64,000 nt of DNA from JAAYPC01 sp964411655 (GTDB lineage: Bacteria > Fibrobacterota > Chitinivibrionia > Chitinivibrionales > Chitinispirillaceae). The notes beneath the pieces were generated by a model. That model was not told the origin of the DNA. It was given only the letters and a program-made list of their open reading frames with translations, and made no database searches. Location of the stretch: positions 1-64,000 of the forward strand of contig CAYPMS010000008.1 of assembly GCA_964411655.1 (NCBI GenBank). Reading direction: 5' to 3'. Of the stretch, positions 26,775 to 36,163 are shown piece after piece. The position numbers and the translations under genes are program-made. Every line of letters begins with the position of its first letter. Positions within the stretch are counted from its first letter, which is position 1.

Positions 26775-27473
26775 TTATTCTCCTCTTATAACGCAACTCC
26801 CTGCAACCGAAGCAATAATATCTCTGAAAAATCTTATCTGTTCGGTTGGTATCACGTTTTGCGGTCCAAATGAGCTGTCCAGAACTGCACTTGTTAATTT
26901 AAGCGGCTGCAGAAACACCTTTTGTACTCCGGTAAGCATCTCTGCAATTTTGTGAACCACATTCTCATCAACAAACGGGGAAGCCATTGTTATCCGTACT
27001 TCAGCAGAAGAACCCATTTTTTTGACAATCTCAATTGCATTCAGCAGTTTCTTCTCAAACTCTGGATCCCTGCACCCCAATTCAACATACCTTAGCGGAT
27101 CGGTTTTAATGTCCAGAGCCAGATAATCAGGTTTACATCTAATAACCATCTCAGGATTAGTTCCATTTGTGTCAATCTTTATCTTAAAACCGCTCTCACG
27201 AAGCTCCCTTACCAGATCAGGTATGAAAGCATGCAGAGTAGGTTCTCCCCCACTGAGCACGACTCCTTCGATAAGTGTTTTTCTCCTGTTAAGAAAGGAT
27301 TGAACATCGGTCCATGGTATTTGAGGCAGTTTCCCTAATACAATATCCGGATTATGACAATACGGACAGCGCAAATTGCAGCCCTCAAAAAAAAGGACGG
27401 TCGAAACCGTCCCCGGATAATCAATAAAAGAGGTTTTCTGCCAGCCGATTATTCCTTTGAAACCACCGGACAT
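26775..27473 (-). CDS. nrdG: Anaerobic ribonucleotide reductase activating protein
   Basis: A 232-residue radical SAM activase that installs the glycyl radical on NrdD. The cluster motif CNLRCPYC is at about residues 33-40, followed by GGEPTLH, the SAM-binding segment. The start ATG 27473 lies 25 bases inside the end of nrdD, with GGAAG upstream, so expression is tightly coupled. This is the longer type of activase found with many anaerobe NrdD enzymes. Confidence 0.93.
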   Translation of the reverse strand: MSGGFKGIIGWQKTSFIDYPGTVSTVLFFEGCNLRCPYCHNPDIVLGKLPQIPWTDVQSFLNRRKTLIEGVVLSGGEPTLHAFIPDLVRELRESGFKIKIDTNGTNPEMVIRCKPDYLALDIKTDPLRYVELGCRDPEFEKKLLNAIEIVKKMGSSAEVRITMASPFVDENVVHKIAEMLTGVQKVFLQPLKLTSAVLDSSFGPQNVIPTEQIRFFRDIIASVAGSCVIRGE

Positions 27474-29590
27474 GCAACTTCCTTATTAATAATGGTAGCA
27501 TCAATAACCGGATGGCAAACAGAGGAGCCCGACTGGAAATTGCGAAATGTTTTGCGAAGATTGAATTCCGATTTCTTGCCATTATTCCAGTTTTGCACCG
27601 GTCTGTAATATCCTACAATACGTGAATACACCTCTGTTTCCTCCGAGCAGTTCGGACATGAGAAGTGCTCACCTTTAATGTACCCGTGGTTGCTGCAGAT
27701 TGAGAAGGTTGGAGAAATGGTGAAATATGGAATTTCAAAGTTTTCAGCAATTCTTCTTACCAGTTTTTTACAAACTTCAACATCATCGATCGATTCACCG
27801 ATAAAAGCGTGAAATACAGTTCCTCCAGTGTAAAGTTTCTGAATATCATTTTGCAATTCAAGAGCTTCAAAGAGATCATCAGTCGCATTTACCGGAAGTT
27901 GAGTGGAGTTAGTGTAAAAAGGATTATTTTCACCGGGAATTATCATACGGGAGAATTTTTCTCTATCGATTTTAGCCAGTCTGTATGAAGTTCCTTCTCC
28001 GGGGGTAGCTTCCAGATTGTACAGATGTCCAGTTTCTTCCTGATACTTAACCAGCCTCTGGCGCATATATAAAAGTACCTCTTTGGCAAACTCCCTGGCT
28101 TGTGATTCAACCAGGCTTTTACCCATGAAATTGAGTGTCGATTCGTTCATGCCGATAAGGCCAATAGTTGAGAAATGATTATTCCAGTGCCTTAAATATC
28201 TCTGGGTATAGGGGAAAAGTCCCTGATCCATCAATTTACTTATCACATTTCTTTTGATCTCCAGTGAATCTCTTGCGATATCCATGAAATGATCCAGCTG
28301 GCGAAAATATTCCTCTTTGGTTGCAGACAAGTAACCTATTCTGGGAAGATTGATGGTTACCACACCTATCGAACCGGTAAACTCATCGGAACCAAATAGA
28401 CCACCACCTCTATTGCGAAGCTCTCTCTTATCTAATTGCAACCTGCAGCACATCGAACGTACATCGCTGGGGTTCAACGATGAATTGACAAAATTCTGAA
28501 AATATGGTGTCCCGTATTTTCCGGTCATTTTAAAAAGAAGTCCTGCATTTTCGCTATCCCAGTTGAAATTTCTGGTTATGTTGTAAGTTGGAATAGGATA
28601 AGAGAAGCCCCGCCCATCAGCGTCCCCTTCGATTAAAACCTCAAGAAACGCTTTATTGATCATATCCATCTCAGGCTGATAATCTCCATAAGTATTATCA
28701 AGTGTCACTCCACCAACAATCGCCGGCTGATCACGTAAATCCTCCGGAACCACCCAGTCAAGGGTAATATTGGTAAAAGGAGCCTGAGATCCCCATCTTG
28801 ATGGGGTATTAACTCCAAATACGAAAGATTGAATATGTTGTTTGATTTCTGTATAAGAGAGCCGATCTGCCCGAACAAATGGTGCCAGATAGGTATCAAA
28901 GGAGGAAAAAGCCTGTGCCCCGGCCCATTCATTTTGAAGAATACCCAGAAAGTTTACCATCTGTTGAATAAGAGTCGATAAATGTTTTGGGGGTCTGGAG
29001 GATATCTTACCCTTAACTTTTCCCAAGCCTTCAGAAATAAGCTGCCGTAATGACCAACCGGCGCAATATCCAGAAAACATAGATAAATCATGGATATGAA
29101 TATCACCGTTTCTGTGCGCAGAGGAGATATCATGGTTATAGATGTTTTCCAGCCAGTAATTAGCTGTTATGGCACCACTGTTGTGAAGAATCAAACCACC
29201 AAGAGAGTAGTTCACATTGGAGTTTTCCTTCACCCGCCAGTCTTCCTTCTGAAGATAACCATCCATTGTGTTAGCTATGTCCAGAACCAGATCTTTTGTA
29301 CTGCGTAGCCGCCGGTGCTGTTCTCTGTAAAGAATATAGGCCTTAGCTATTCTGGCGTGTCCCTGCTCAATTAAAACCTTTTCTACGATATCCTGGATCT
29401 CTTCAACTGCCGGGATAGAATTGGGATGAAATTTGTGACCGATAGCATCTTCCACATTCTTAGCCAGATACAGTGCCAATCCGAAGTCTTTTGCTCCTGC
29501 TGCCGATGCAGCCTTAAAAATTGCATTAGCGATCTTATAGTTATCATAAGGAACCAGTTTTCCATCTCGCTTACGGATTGTCGAAATCAT
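27449..29590 (-). CDS. nrdD: Anaerobic ribonucleoside-triphosphate reductase
   Basis: A 713-residue class III ribonucleotide reductase making dNTPs without oxygen. It has an N-terminal ATP-cone (IRKRDGKLVPYDNYKIANAI to about residue 95), the catalytic barrel, a C-terminal zinc site (CSNHGY and CPNC) and the glycyl-radical loop RIVGYYRPV near residue 675. The start is ATG 29590, seven bases after AGGAG; a TTG one codon earlier is possible. Two NrdR-like boxes lie upstream. No aerobic class I enzyme is in the window. Confidence 0.96.
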   Translation of the reverse strand: MISTIRKRDGKLVPYDNYKIANAIFKAASAAGAKDFGLALYLAKNVEDAIGHKFHPNSIPAVEEIQDIVEKVLIEQGHARIAKAYILYREQHRRLRSTKDLVLDIANTMDGYLQKEDWRVKENSNVNYSLGGLILHNSGAITANYWLENIYNHDISSAHRNGDIHIHDLSMFSGYCAGWSLRQLISEGLGKVKGKISSRPPKHLSTLIQQMVNFLGILQNEWAGAQAFSSFDTYLAPFVRADRLSYTEIKQHIQSFVFGVNTPSRWGSQAPFTNITLDWVVPEDLRDQPAIVGGVTLDNTYGDYQPEMDMINKAFLEVLIEGDADGRGFSYPIPTYNITRNFNWDSENAGLLFKMTGKYGTPYFQNFVNSSLNPSDVRSMCCRLQLDKRELRNRGGGLFGSDEFTGSIGVVTINLPRIGYLSATKEEYFRQLDHFMDIARDSLEIKRNVISKLMDQGLFPYTQRYLRHWNNHFSTIGLIGMNESTLNFMGKSLVESQAREFAKEVLLYMRQRLVKYQEETGHLYNLEATPGEGTSYRLAKIDREKFSRMIIPGENNPFYTNSTQLPVNATDDLFEALELQNDIQKLYTGGTVFHAFIGESIDDVEVCKKLVRRIAENFEIPYFTISPTFSICSNHGYIKGEHFSCPNCSEETEVYSRIVGYYRPVQNWNNGKKSEFNLRKTFRNFQSGSSVCHPVIDATIINKEVACPVVSKE

Positions 29591-29627
29591 CAATTAACTC
29601 CTAACGAATAGGGTGAAGGTGAATAAA

Positions 29628-29675
29628 CCACAATATATGCTACTAATATGCAAAAGAGTATACAATATCTACCCC
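29628..29675 (-). promoter_or_regulatory. Tandem NrdR-like boxes upstream of nrdD
   Basis: Two sites, CCACAATATATGCTAC (29628-29643) and ATACAATATCTACCCC (29660-29675), share the ACAATAT core of the NrdR consensus ACACWATATWTWGTGT. They lie 32 bases apart, about three helical turns, which is the usual spacing of NrdR pairs. Matches are 11 and 10 of 16. Confidence 0.5.
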
Positions 29676-29854
29676 ATGCAGTCAATGATAAATATTTTAT
29701 TTTTTTCAATCCCTTAGCTTATCCGAAAATTAAACACCAGATAAAAGCTAAAACACTGATATTTAATGAAATCCATCTTTTATGCCAATGCAGAAGGGGA
29801 AACCTGAATACATCAGCTTTTAGACAGGTCTGAAGACTTTTTTCATTGAAGCTG

Positions 29855-29871
29855 CTGGCATACTTCTTGCA
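29855..29871 (+). promoter_or_regulatory. Sigma-54-type promoter for the YIP1 gene
   Basis: CTGGCATACTTCTTGCA matches TGGCACG-N4-TTGCW closely, with GG at 29857-29858 and GC at 29869-29870. The predicted start is near 29882, 34 bases before the ATG at 29916. The rest of 29676-29854 shows no gene. Confidence 0.7.
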
Positions 29872-29915
29872 TTCCACAAATAAAAGACGATCTGAAACAT
29901 TGGCATGGGATCAGT

Positions 29916-30437
29916 ATGTCTATATTTTTACAAAGAATAATCAGGGCATCAAAACTGGATATTTCTCTTTATGAAGAGGTTGAAGCCGACTCGACAGCCC
30001 TGCTTCCTGCTATGCTGGTGGTGGTCATCTCTTCTCTGGCAGCAGGTTTTGGAACTGTTCAACAGATTGGTCCTCGTGGAATCTTATGGGGAACAGCTAC
30101 TGCTCTTGCTGGCTGGTTTGTGTGGTCCTTTTTAACCTTTCTTATAGGCACCAGAATTCTTCCTGAACCTCAAACTGAAGCTGATTACGGACAGCTTCTC
30201 AGAACTATCGGCTTCTCCAGTGCTCCTGGTATAATAAGAATTCTGGGGGTAATACCAATAATAGGATTCATGGCCTTCTTCGTTTCTTCCATCTGGATGC
30301 TCGCTGCAATGATTGTAGCTGTTCGTCAGGCACTAGATTATTCCTCTACCTGGCGAGCTGTCGCAGTATGTGCAATCGGATGGTCAGTTCAAATAGTGGC
30401 AATTATAATTGTGAGTTCAATTTTTTACCATACCTGA
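29916..30437 (+). CDS. YIP1-family integral membrane protein
   Basis: A 173-residue protein with about five hydrophobic segments (LLPAMLVVVISSLAAGF, ILWGTATALAGWFVWSFLTF, IRILGVIPIIGFMAFFV, IWMLAAMIVAVRQAL, VAVCAIGWSVQIVAIIIVSS). The motif AMIVAVRQALDYSSTWRA is typical of bacterial YIP1 proteins. Its function is unknown. It has its own strong sigma-54-type promoter and converges on the pilus secretin gene. Confidence 0.8.
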   Translation: MSIFLQRIIRASKLDISLYEEVEADSTALLPAMLVVVISSLAAGFGTVQQIGPRGILWGTATALAGWFVWSFLTFLIGTRILPEPQTEADYGQLLRTIGFSSAPGIIRILGVIPIIGFMAFFVSSIWMLAAMIVAVRQALDYSSTWRAVAVCAIGWSVQIVAIIIVSSIFYHT

Positions 30438-30452
30438 AAACATCTGGAATTA

Positions 30453-31724
30453 TTAGTTCTTCTCTGATGCTGCACTTAAACTCTGTTGAATTATAAAGGG
30501 AGTCACAAAAATCACCAAATCTTTTTTTTCTAAGCTTTTTTCGGATTTTTTAAACAGATTGCCTAAAAGAGGAATATTTTTAAGCACAGGGATCCCTGAT
30601 TCGTTTTTTTGCGTCTCATTAGAAGTCAGACCGGCAATCACCACCGTTTCACCATTAGAAACAACCACATTGGTTGAAGCACTTTGTTCGTTAATTATAG
30701 GAACTCCATCCTGAAGGGTATAGGACTCTTTTCTTGGACTCAATTCAAGCAATATGCGACCGTTTCCTGAGATGTGAGGTTTAACGACCAATTCAGTTCC
30801 AGCATTTACCATTTGAACAACCGTATTGCCTGCCTCATCCAGGTACTTAACCGGCACCTGCTGTCCCATAAATATCCTGGCTTCCTTATTGTCCAGGGTT
30901 GTAATTTGTGGTTGTGCAACTATCTCTCCCTTATTATCATTAAACAGATATTCGAGAGTAACATCAAATTTTTCCGGACTGATCACGCCATAACTTATCC
31001 GTTCCAAAGCTCCGGATATAATATTGGTTTTTTCCGGTATATGTACACCCTCCACTTTACTTGCAGGATCGGTATATCCCCAATGCACTCCCATCCTCTG
31101 AATGGCGCCTGAACTCACCTCTATTATCTTGCATGAAATGGAGATCTGAGCAGTTTCCACATCCAGTTGTGAAATCATCGACTTAATTTGGTTCACATTC
31201 TCTTCTGTATCGTAGATGATGAGAGCATTTGTATGCTCTACCACCGTAATTTTTCCTCTGGAAGATAAAAGTTCTTCAATCGATTTCTTCATCTCAGTTG
31301 CAGGAATATGCAAAATCCGTACAATCTCCCGCTTTAAATCACCTATTTCCAGAAGAGTCCCAGACGAAGGGTTTTCATTTTGCTGTCTTTTGTTCAACTG
31401 CTCTGCAGGAAGTACATAAAAGTATGTGCCTTCATCGACCGCAGCCAGATTATTTATGCGACATATAATAGTCAGTATCTCTCTCCAGCTCTTGTTTGAA
31501 ACAGAAAGTGATGTCGTACCTTTTACCGTTTCCCCTGCTATAATATCAACTCCACTGAATGCACTGAGCTGCTTGAATACTGAATGGATCTCTGCATTGT
31601 GCACTTCGAAGAGATCTATTTTCTTTTCGTTATTTCTCCGGGATGAGGACTGGGCATTAGCTTCAAAGCCAATTAAACAGAGCATAATTATGAAATTGAT
31701 TCTTAAAACAACTGTTAAGTTCAT
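30453..31724 (-). CDS. pilQ: Short type IV pilus secretin
   Basis: A 423-residue outer-membrane secretin with signal peptide (MNLTVVLRINFIIMLCLIGFEANA). STN/N0-like (IDLFEVHNAEIHSVFKQL) and N1 domains precede the secretin core: EIVAQPQITTLDNKEARIFM, then TVVIAGLTSNETQKNESGIP and LVIFVTPFII. Twelve to fifteen copies would form the pilus exit gate. It lacks the N-terminal AMIN domains of classical PilQ; AMIN-like repeats occur instead in the preceding gene. The ATGA overlap (31721-31724) couples the two. It is the last gene of the pil operon. Confidence 0.9.
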   Translation of the reverse strand: MNLTVVLRINFIIMLCLIGFEANAQSSSRRNNEKKIDLFEVHNAEIHSVFKQLSAFSGVDIIAGETVKGTTSLSVSNKSWREILTIICRINNLAAVDEGTYFYVLPAEQLNKRQQNENPSSGTLLEIGDLKREIVRILHIPATEMKKSIEELLSSRGKITVVEHTNALIIYDTEENVNQIKSMISQLDVETAQISISCKIIEVSSGAIQRMGVHWGYTDPASKVEGVHIPEKTNIISGALERISYGVISPEKFDVTLEYLFNDNKGEIVAQPQITTLDNKEARIFMGQQVPVKYLDEAGNTVVQMVNAGTELVVKPHISGNGRILLELSPRKESYTLQDGVPIINEQSASTNVVVSNGETVVIAGLTSNETQKNESGIPVLKNIPLLGNLFKKSEKSLEKKDLVIFVTPFIIQQSLSAASEKN

Positions 31725-33265
31725 CGTATCCCCACTTCCTGATGTAGTGAATTATTTGTGAGGCGCAAAGTAACCGATCGTGAAATACCATATTCTGTAA
31801 TCAGAAACACGATTCTGTCTCTGTAAATTTTTAATACTTTTCCTCTTTCTACCCGGTCTTCCTCTCTCAAAGTAAATGGACGGTTATCATTCTTTTTATC
31901 CTCCAGCAAACCAATCCGATCTCTGTTATCATAAAGGATCCCTACCAGACGAAGGTTTTCAACAAGCGGCAATCCCAGATCCGATTCAACACTGCTGATA
32001 TATGGTAAAAATGGATCACGACCCTTGCGATGATAACGGATCATATTCTTATATCTTCCATCAAAGATTGTATCAGCCAATCCAGTCTCTGACAATTCAT
32101 TATCCAAAGGGAGAGGTATTTCCGAACCGAGATTCACTCTCAGCTGGGTTAAAGAATCGGTCTGTATCTGCTGCATTGTCTTAATACCCGAAGACAAGTA
32201 ACTGCTTTCCTGATCCTCCGTTTTCTGAATCACTCCCTCCAACGGCTGTGGCGATTGAGCTATCATCTCTTTATTTCTCTCCTGTATCGAAAAGAGCAGG
32301 TTTTGTGTAAAAGGTATACAACGGTCATTTTGAATCTGTCTTTCAAGTGATTTCATGTCAATTTCATAAACTGGCATTTTGTAGAAATCATAACCAAGCT
32401 CCATCCCATCCAAAGAATTCCATAAAACTGCTTTCCGTTCATTCTTTAGTGTTGTATACAGAGAAAGGCCCGGGCCGGTTTTACTTAAGATATTGAAGGC
32501 TGAATTGTTGATATCGCGATTCAGAATGACTCTTGCCCACAATAACTGCTTGTTTCCGGCTTTGGTTTGGTCCAGTTTTATACTTTTAAAAACAGTTCCC
32601 TCCGGTAAATCAAAAAAAGTCGAATTGATTGCACTGCCGGCATTGTTGAACTTTATCAATAAAGTATCTTCTTTACGTTTTATATCACAGTTTACTGCGG
32701 TATTGAAATCAAAATACAGTTCACAGATATTATCGCGGTTAAATAAACGGATATTTCGCAGGTTAGAGGATGAAAGACTATGCTCATCCACCAATTGAGC
32801 CGGATTTGTCATTTGTTTGGAATCCAAATCTGACAGACTAAATTTTAACGGAGCAAAAGGTTTACTGGAAAGCAGTGCCATCCAGGTATTTCCCTTTGAT
32901 TGTGATCTGATAATGGAGTCTGCTGAAGTGCGAAGGGCAATATTGAGTTCAACACCTTCTTTCCTGTTTTCTATGGAAATACTTTTAAGAGCAGCATCCG
33001 ACTGAAACTTGTCAAAATTGACCAAATTTTCCTTATATGTACAGCCTTTGATCAGAATAGTAACAGAAGAATTATTCTTCTTTAGAAGATGAGTACTGGA
33101 AGCACAATCAGATGTAATAGAGATCGCCAATCCTCTGGAACCTGCTACCACAGCCAGATCAGAAACAGAGGGTGCTCCAAATACAGAAAAGGCCGAAAGT
33201 AAAACAGTATTGATAATCAGCCATTGCAGCACAAGTATCCGGTTTTTTCTGCATTTCCTGCACAT
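31721..33265 (-). CDS. AMIN-PilP fusion protein of the pilus secretin complex
   Basis: A 514-residue envelope protein with an N-terminal membrane or signal segment (ILVLQWLIINTVLLSAFSVF). Two AMIN-like regions follow (about 35-140 and 165-270, ending with strands such as VTILIKG and LLIKFNN). After a spacer, residues 405-505 resemble PilP: RKGRDPFLPYI, LRLVGILYDNRDRIGLLED, VERGKVLKIYRDRIVFL. AMIN domains bind peptidoglycan; PilP links the inner-membrane PilNO ring to the secretin. Combining them in one chain is unlike the Pseudomonas or Myxococcus arrangement. It follows pilO by two bases. Confidence 0.75.
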   Translation of the reverse strand: MCRKCRKNRILVLQWLIINTVLLSAFSVFGAPSVSDLAVVAGSRGLAISITSDCASSTHLLKKNNSSVTILIKGCTYKENLVNFDKFQSDAALKSISIENRKEGVELNIALRTSADSIIRSQSKGNTWMALLSSKPFAPLKFSLSDLDSKQMTNPAQLVDEHSLSSSNLRNIRLFNRDNICELYFDFNTAVNCDIKRKEDTLLIKFNNAGSAINSTFFDLPEGTVFKSIKLDQTKAGNKQLLWARVILNRDINNSAFNILSKTGPGLSLYTTLKNERKAVLWNSLDGMELGYDFYKMPVYEIDMKSLERQIQNDRCIPFTQNLLFSIQERNKEMIAQSPQPLEGVIQKTEDQESSYLSSGIKTMQQIQTDSLTQLRVNLGSEIPLPLDNELSETGLADTIFDGRYKNMIRYHRKGRDPFLPYISSVESDLGLPLVENLRLVGILYDNRDRIGLLEDKKNDNRPFTLREEDRVERGKVLKIYRDRIVFLITEYGISRSVTLRLTNNSLHQEVGIR

Positions 33266-33267
33266 AG

Positions 33268-33858
33268 TTATCTTTTCGATGAAAATGTGGTCATTTCGAA
33301 AGAGGAAACCACAGTCACGCCTGTCGTTTCCATAAGTTCATCTTGCGGCTGAGCTGAATTTAACGAACTGGCTACAATGTTTACAGAAGTCAAATTGATA
33401 ATCAATGCGAAATTCGCCAGAAAAGCAAAAAATTCAGCAAGCTCATGATAACCGCCTTCAATAGTTACATTATACCGGTTTTCTACATAATACTCCTTCT
33501 CGATATCAGGAAGAGGATTGAAACGGGTGGTAGTAATTCCTGAAGCCCGTGCAACAGCATTAATCTCTCTGAGAAGCTTAGGGATCTCCTTATGGTCAGG
33601 GAAGATAGATTTGAGCGAATCCAGTTTATGTTGAGATTTTGCAAGGTCCTCCTTGAGTACATCGAGTTGAGGCTTTAAGGCAAGGATAGTACGCAAAGTG
33701 TCCTGTTTGTCTTTCTGTTTTTTCTGCAAAGATACCAGGCTTTCCATTGAAGGGGTATAAAAATACTGATACCAAAACAAAGCAATCACAGCTGTAACAG
33801 CAACCACAATCAGTGGGTTTCTTACCTTGGGGTTTTTCAGGTTAAAAGAAATTTTCAT
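33268..33858 (-). CDS. pilO: Type IV pilus alignment protein PilO
   Basis: A 196-residue bitopic protein: one membrane helix (NPLIVVAVTAVIALFWYQYF, about 15-34), a periplasmic coiled coil (SLVSLQKKQKDKQDTLRTIL to LDSLKSIFPDHKEIPKLLRE) and a ferredoxin-like fold (VTIEGGYHELAEFFAFLANF). The FPDHKEIPKLL segment is characteristic of PilO. It partners PilN. It overlaps pilN by four bases. Confidence 0.9.
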   Translation of the reverse strand: MKISFNLKNPKVRNPLIVVAVTAVIALFWYQYFYTPSMESLVSLQKKQKDKQDTLRTILALKPQLDVLKEDLAKSQHKLDSLKSIFPDHKEIPKLLREINAVARASGITTTRFNPLPDIEKEYYVENRYNVTIEGGYHELAEFFAFLANFALIINLTSVNIVASSLNSAQPQDELMETTGVTVVSSFEMTTFSSKR

Positions 33859-34475
33859 GGTGTATTTCCCCCTGAAACCTGACTTGCCATTTCAGAATAA
33901 GCACTAAGTTTTGCATCAGGATTAATTTTACAGGAAATATGAAAACTGAAAAGTCTGCTCTTCTGATCGATTTGCTCTATTCTTGAAAGGTCAACACTAT
34001 TTACATATTCACTTTCCTTTAAACGTGACATATAATTTGCGACTTCCGGGAAAGAGAATGTCCGCCCTTCTATATGAATTACAGGCGGAGTACTGTTTTC
34101 CTCCATTATGGAGATAAGCCATGTGTACTCCGGAAGTCTGCTGCTGAGTTCTTCCATCAGCCTTACCCATTTTTCACGATTTACACTGATACGTTCTAAT
34201 GCCCTGATCTTCTCACCTATGAGCAGTTGATCCGAACGAAGTTTTTTAATTTCCTCGTGAATTGGACGATTGATTGCAATTTGCTGCTCAAGGACCTTTA
34301 TCTCGTTCTCACATATTCCCTTGGTATTTTCAATATTGACACTCCAGAACATCAGCCCCAGACATGTAAGCACCAGTGCGATAAGCGGGTAAACCACTTC
34401 CCTCTCAAGATTGAAGCTTTTCCTGTGAACCCGATATTCGGCAGGCAGCAGATTTATTTCTATTCTTTCTACCAT
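33855..34475 (-). CDS. pilN: Type IV pilus alignment protein PilN
   Basis: A 206-residue bitopic protein. The short cytoplasmic tail begins IEINLLPAEYR, the conserved INLLP motif that docks into PilM. A membrane helix (VYPLIALVLTCLGLMFW), a coiled coil and a periplasmic domain (EGRTFSFPEVANYMSRLKES) follow. It sits four bases after pilM. Confidence 0.92.
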   Translation of the reverse strand: MVERIEINLLPAEYRVHRKSFNLEREVVYPLIALVLTCLGLMFWSVNIENTKGICENEIKVLEQQIAINRPIHEEIKKLRSDQLLIGEKIRALERISVNREKWVRLMEELSSRLPEYTWLISIMEENSTPPVIHIEGRTFSFPEVANYMSRLKESEYVNSVDLSRIEQIDQKSRLFSFHISCKINPDAKLSAYSEMASQVSGGNTP

Positions 34476-34479
34476 TTAT

Positions 34480-35544
34480 TCATTCACATTTTCTTAAAGC
34501 CAAACCTATAGCCACCGTCAGCAGAGCAGAAAAACTCTGTGGTGCCATGTTCCCAAATAAACCCGGATCAAACTGCAGAAATGACAGGGGATTAGCCACC
34601 CTGACCTGAATCTGAAGCTTTTGGGCTAGAATAGATTCGATATTCGGAATATAAGCACCTCCTCCAGACAAGACGATCTTATCTATACTATCATTTTTCT
34701 CTGAACTTTTGAAATAAGAAAAAGCCAGTTCGATACCCGAAGAGAGTTCTTCTGCTGCATACTCGATACTCTGCATAACTTTATTGGCATCGATAGAATC
34801 GGTAAAACGTCCCTTCAATGCCAGAGAAGCTTCTTCACTGTTGAGACCAAGATTGCGCTGCACTATTTTGTGGAAATATCCACCCGCTGTGGAAACATCC
34901 CTGGTGGAATGATAGATCCCATCTTTAACAAAGGTAATATTGGTAAGGTCGTGACCTATATTTACCAGAGCAACAACCCCCTTGTCCGGGTTTGCAGATG
35001 ATTCCATTGCATAGCAGTTGTTTATAGCGAAAGCATCGACATCGATTATAACCGGCCGCAGACCGGTATCATAGAGAAGATCGATATATTTCTGCATGAT
35101 CTGATTTTTTGCTGCAATAAGCAATACCTCCACCTCCCCGGTTTCATGGTTGCGATGAAGGATCTTGTAATCAAGGGTGATATCATCCACATCGAAAGGA
35201 CTTCTCTGGCCCGCTTCCCACAGAATCATCTCTTCTGCATTATCATTGGAATCGATTTTAAAGATAAATTTATCTGAGATGATTCCATGGCCGGACATGG
35301 AAATCACCACCTCCACAATAGAAGGATCGCATTGATTAACCAGGTTACTTATAGCCTCAATCAGTACATCCCGTTTCTTAATTTCGCTTCCTTCGATTGT
35401 ACCTGCAGGAAGCTCTTTGATTCCCACTGCCTCCAGAAAATATCCTTCTTTAAGATGAACTATTTTCACCAGTTTTATAGAATGATTTCCGATATCCAGC
35501 CCTACGGTGGCTTTCGGGGAGTTGAATTTACTGAACAGTTTCAT
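34480..35544 (-). CDS. pilM: Type IV pilus actin-like protein PilM
   Basis: A 354-residue cytoplasmic protein with the actin/FtsA fold: ATVGLDIGNHSIKLVKI (phosphate 1 loop), ALVNIGHDLTNITFVKDG (phosphate 2) and IVLSGGGAYIPNIESILA (adenosine loop). It binds ATP and recruits PilN to the inner face of the membrane. It is followed by pilN, pilO, amin-pilP and the secretin with almost no gaps. The pilus motor ATPases and pilins are not in the window. Confidence 0.95.
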   Translation of the reverse strand: MKLFSKFNSPKATVGLDIGNHSIKLVKIVHLKEGYFLEAVGIKELPAGTIEGSEIKKRDVLIEAISNLVNQCDPSIVEVVISMSGHGIISDKFIFKIDSNDNAEEMILWEAGQRSPFDVDDITLDYKILHRNHETGEVEVLLIAAKNQIMQKYIDLLYDTGLRPVIIDVDAFAINNCYAMESSANPDKGVVALVNIGHDLTNITFVKDGIYHSTRDVSTAGGYFHKIVQRNLGLNSEEASLALKGRFTDSIDANKVMQSIEYAAEELSSGIELAFSYFKSSEKNDSIDKIVLSGGGAYIPNIESILAQKLQIQVRVANPLSFLQFDPGLFGNMAPQSFSALLTVAIGLALRKCE

Positions 35545-35683
35545 TAAAAGATACCTGGGTTCTCTGGTTTATTATTTCAGGATTGATTACAGAAAACCTA
35601 CACTATTAACATGTAACATGAAGGCAGAAATCTGTCAATATTAAATCGTTTAAATTGAGGAATTTTCGGGTAAAGACGATTGT

Positions 35684-36103
35684 TTAATGCATCTGCTCTG
35701 GCACCCAGGTGGAATCTGTTCCATTTACCTGAAGCCTTAACACTATCTGACGCTCTTCGGTAACGTTGTTTATATACCCCCGGGAAACAATGGTCATATA
35801 AAAGGTCTGATCCTGAAGATATGGTCGGAGTTCCACAGAAAAAAAACCGCTTTCGTAGCTGGTTTTTTTATATCCTTCCTGCCAGGACGGCATCTCATTT
35901 ATCTTCTGCAATGTAATGAGCATTCCATACTCACTCAGCTCAATTGCTTTTCGATGGTATTCCTGACCGTTCTGCTGATAATTCTGGATCAATGAATAGA
36001 TTAATACACCAATGATAATAAGAGTAGTAAACGCAATTATTACTCTGAATATAACGCCCCCCTGCTGAAGACAGGTGGCTCTTCCCTCATCCATTTTTTT
36101 CAT
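35684..36103 (-). CDS. Bitopic protein of unknown function, PilX-like layout
   Basis: About 139 residues. One membrane helix (VIFRVIIAFTTLIIIGVLIYSL) near the N-terminus and a small beta-rich outer domain (SYESGFFSVELRPYLQDQTF, VTEERQIVLRLQV). The layout resembles minor pilin-like PilX proteins, but the prepilin cleavage motif is not clear. It lies between the PilZ-domain gene and pilM on the same strand. The start is uncertain (ATG 36103, ATG 36094 or TTG 36118); none has a good ribosome site. Confidence 0.6.
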   Translation of the reverse strand: MKKMDEGRATCLQQGGVIFRVIIAFTTLIIIGVLIYSLIQNYQQNGQEYHRKAIELSEYGMLITLQKINEMPSWQEGYKKTSYESGFFSVELRPYLQDQTFYMTIVSRGYINNVTEERQIVLRLQVNGTDSTWVPEQMH

Positions 36104-36163
36104 TTTTTTTATTATCAAAATTCAGTATCCGTCCACAAATCGAATGTAATATACTCAAAGGCT

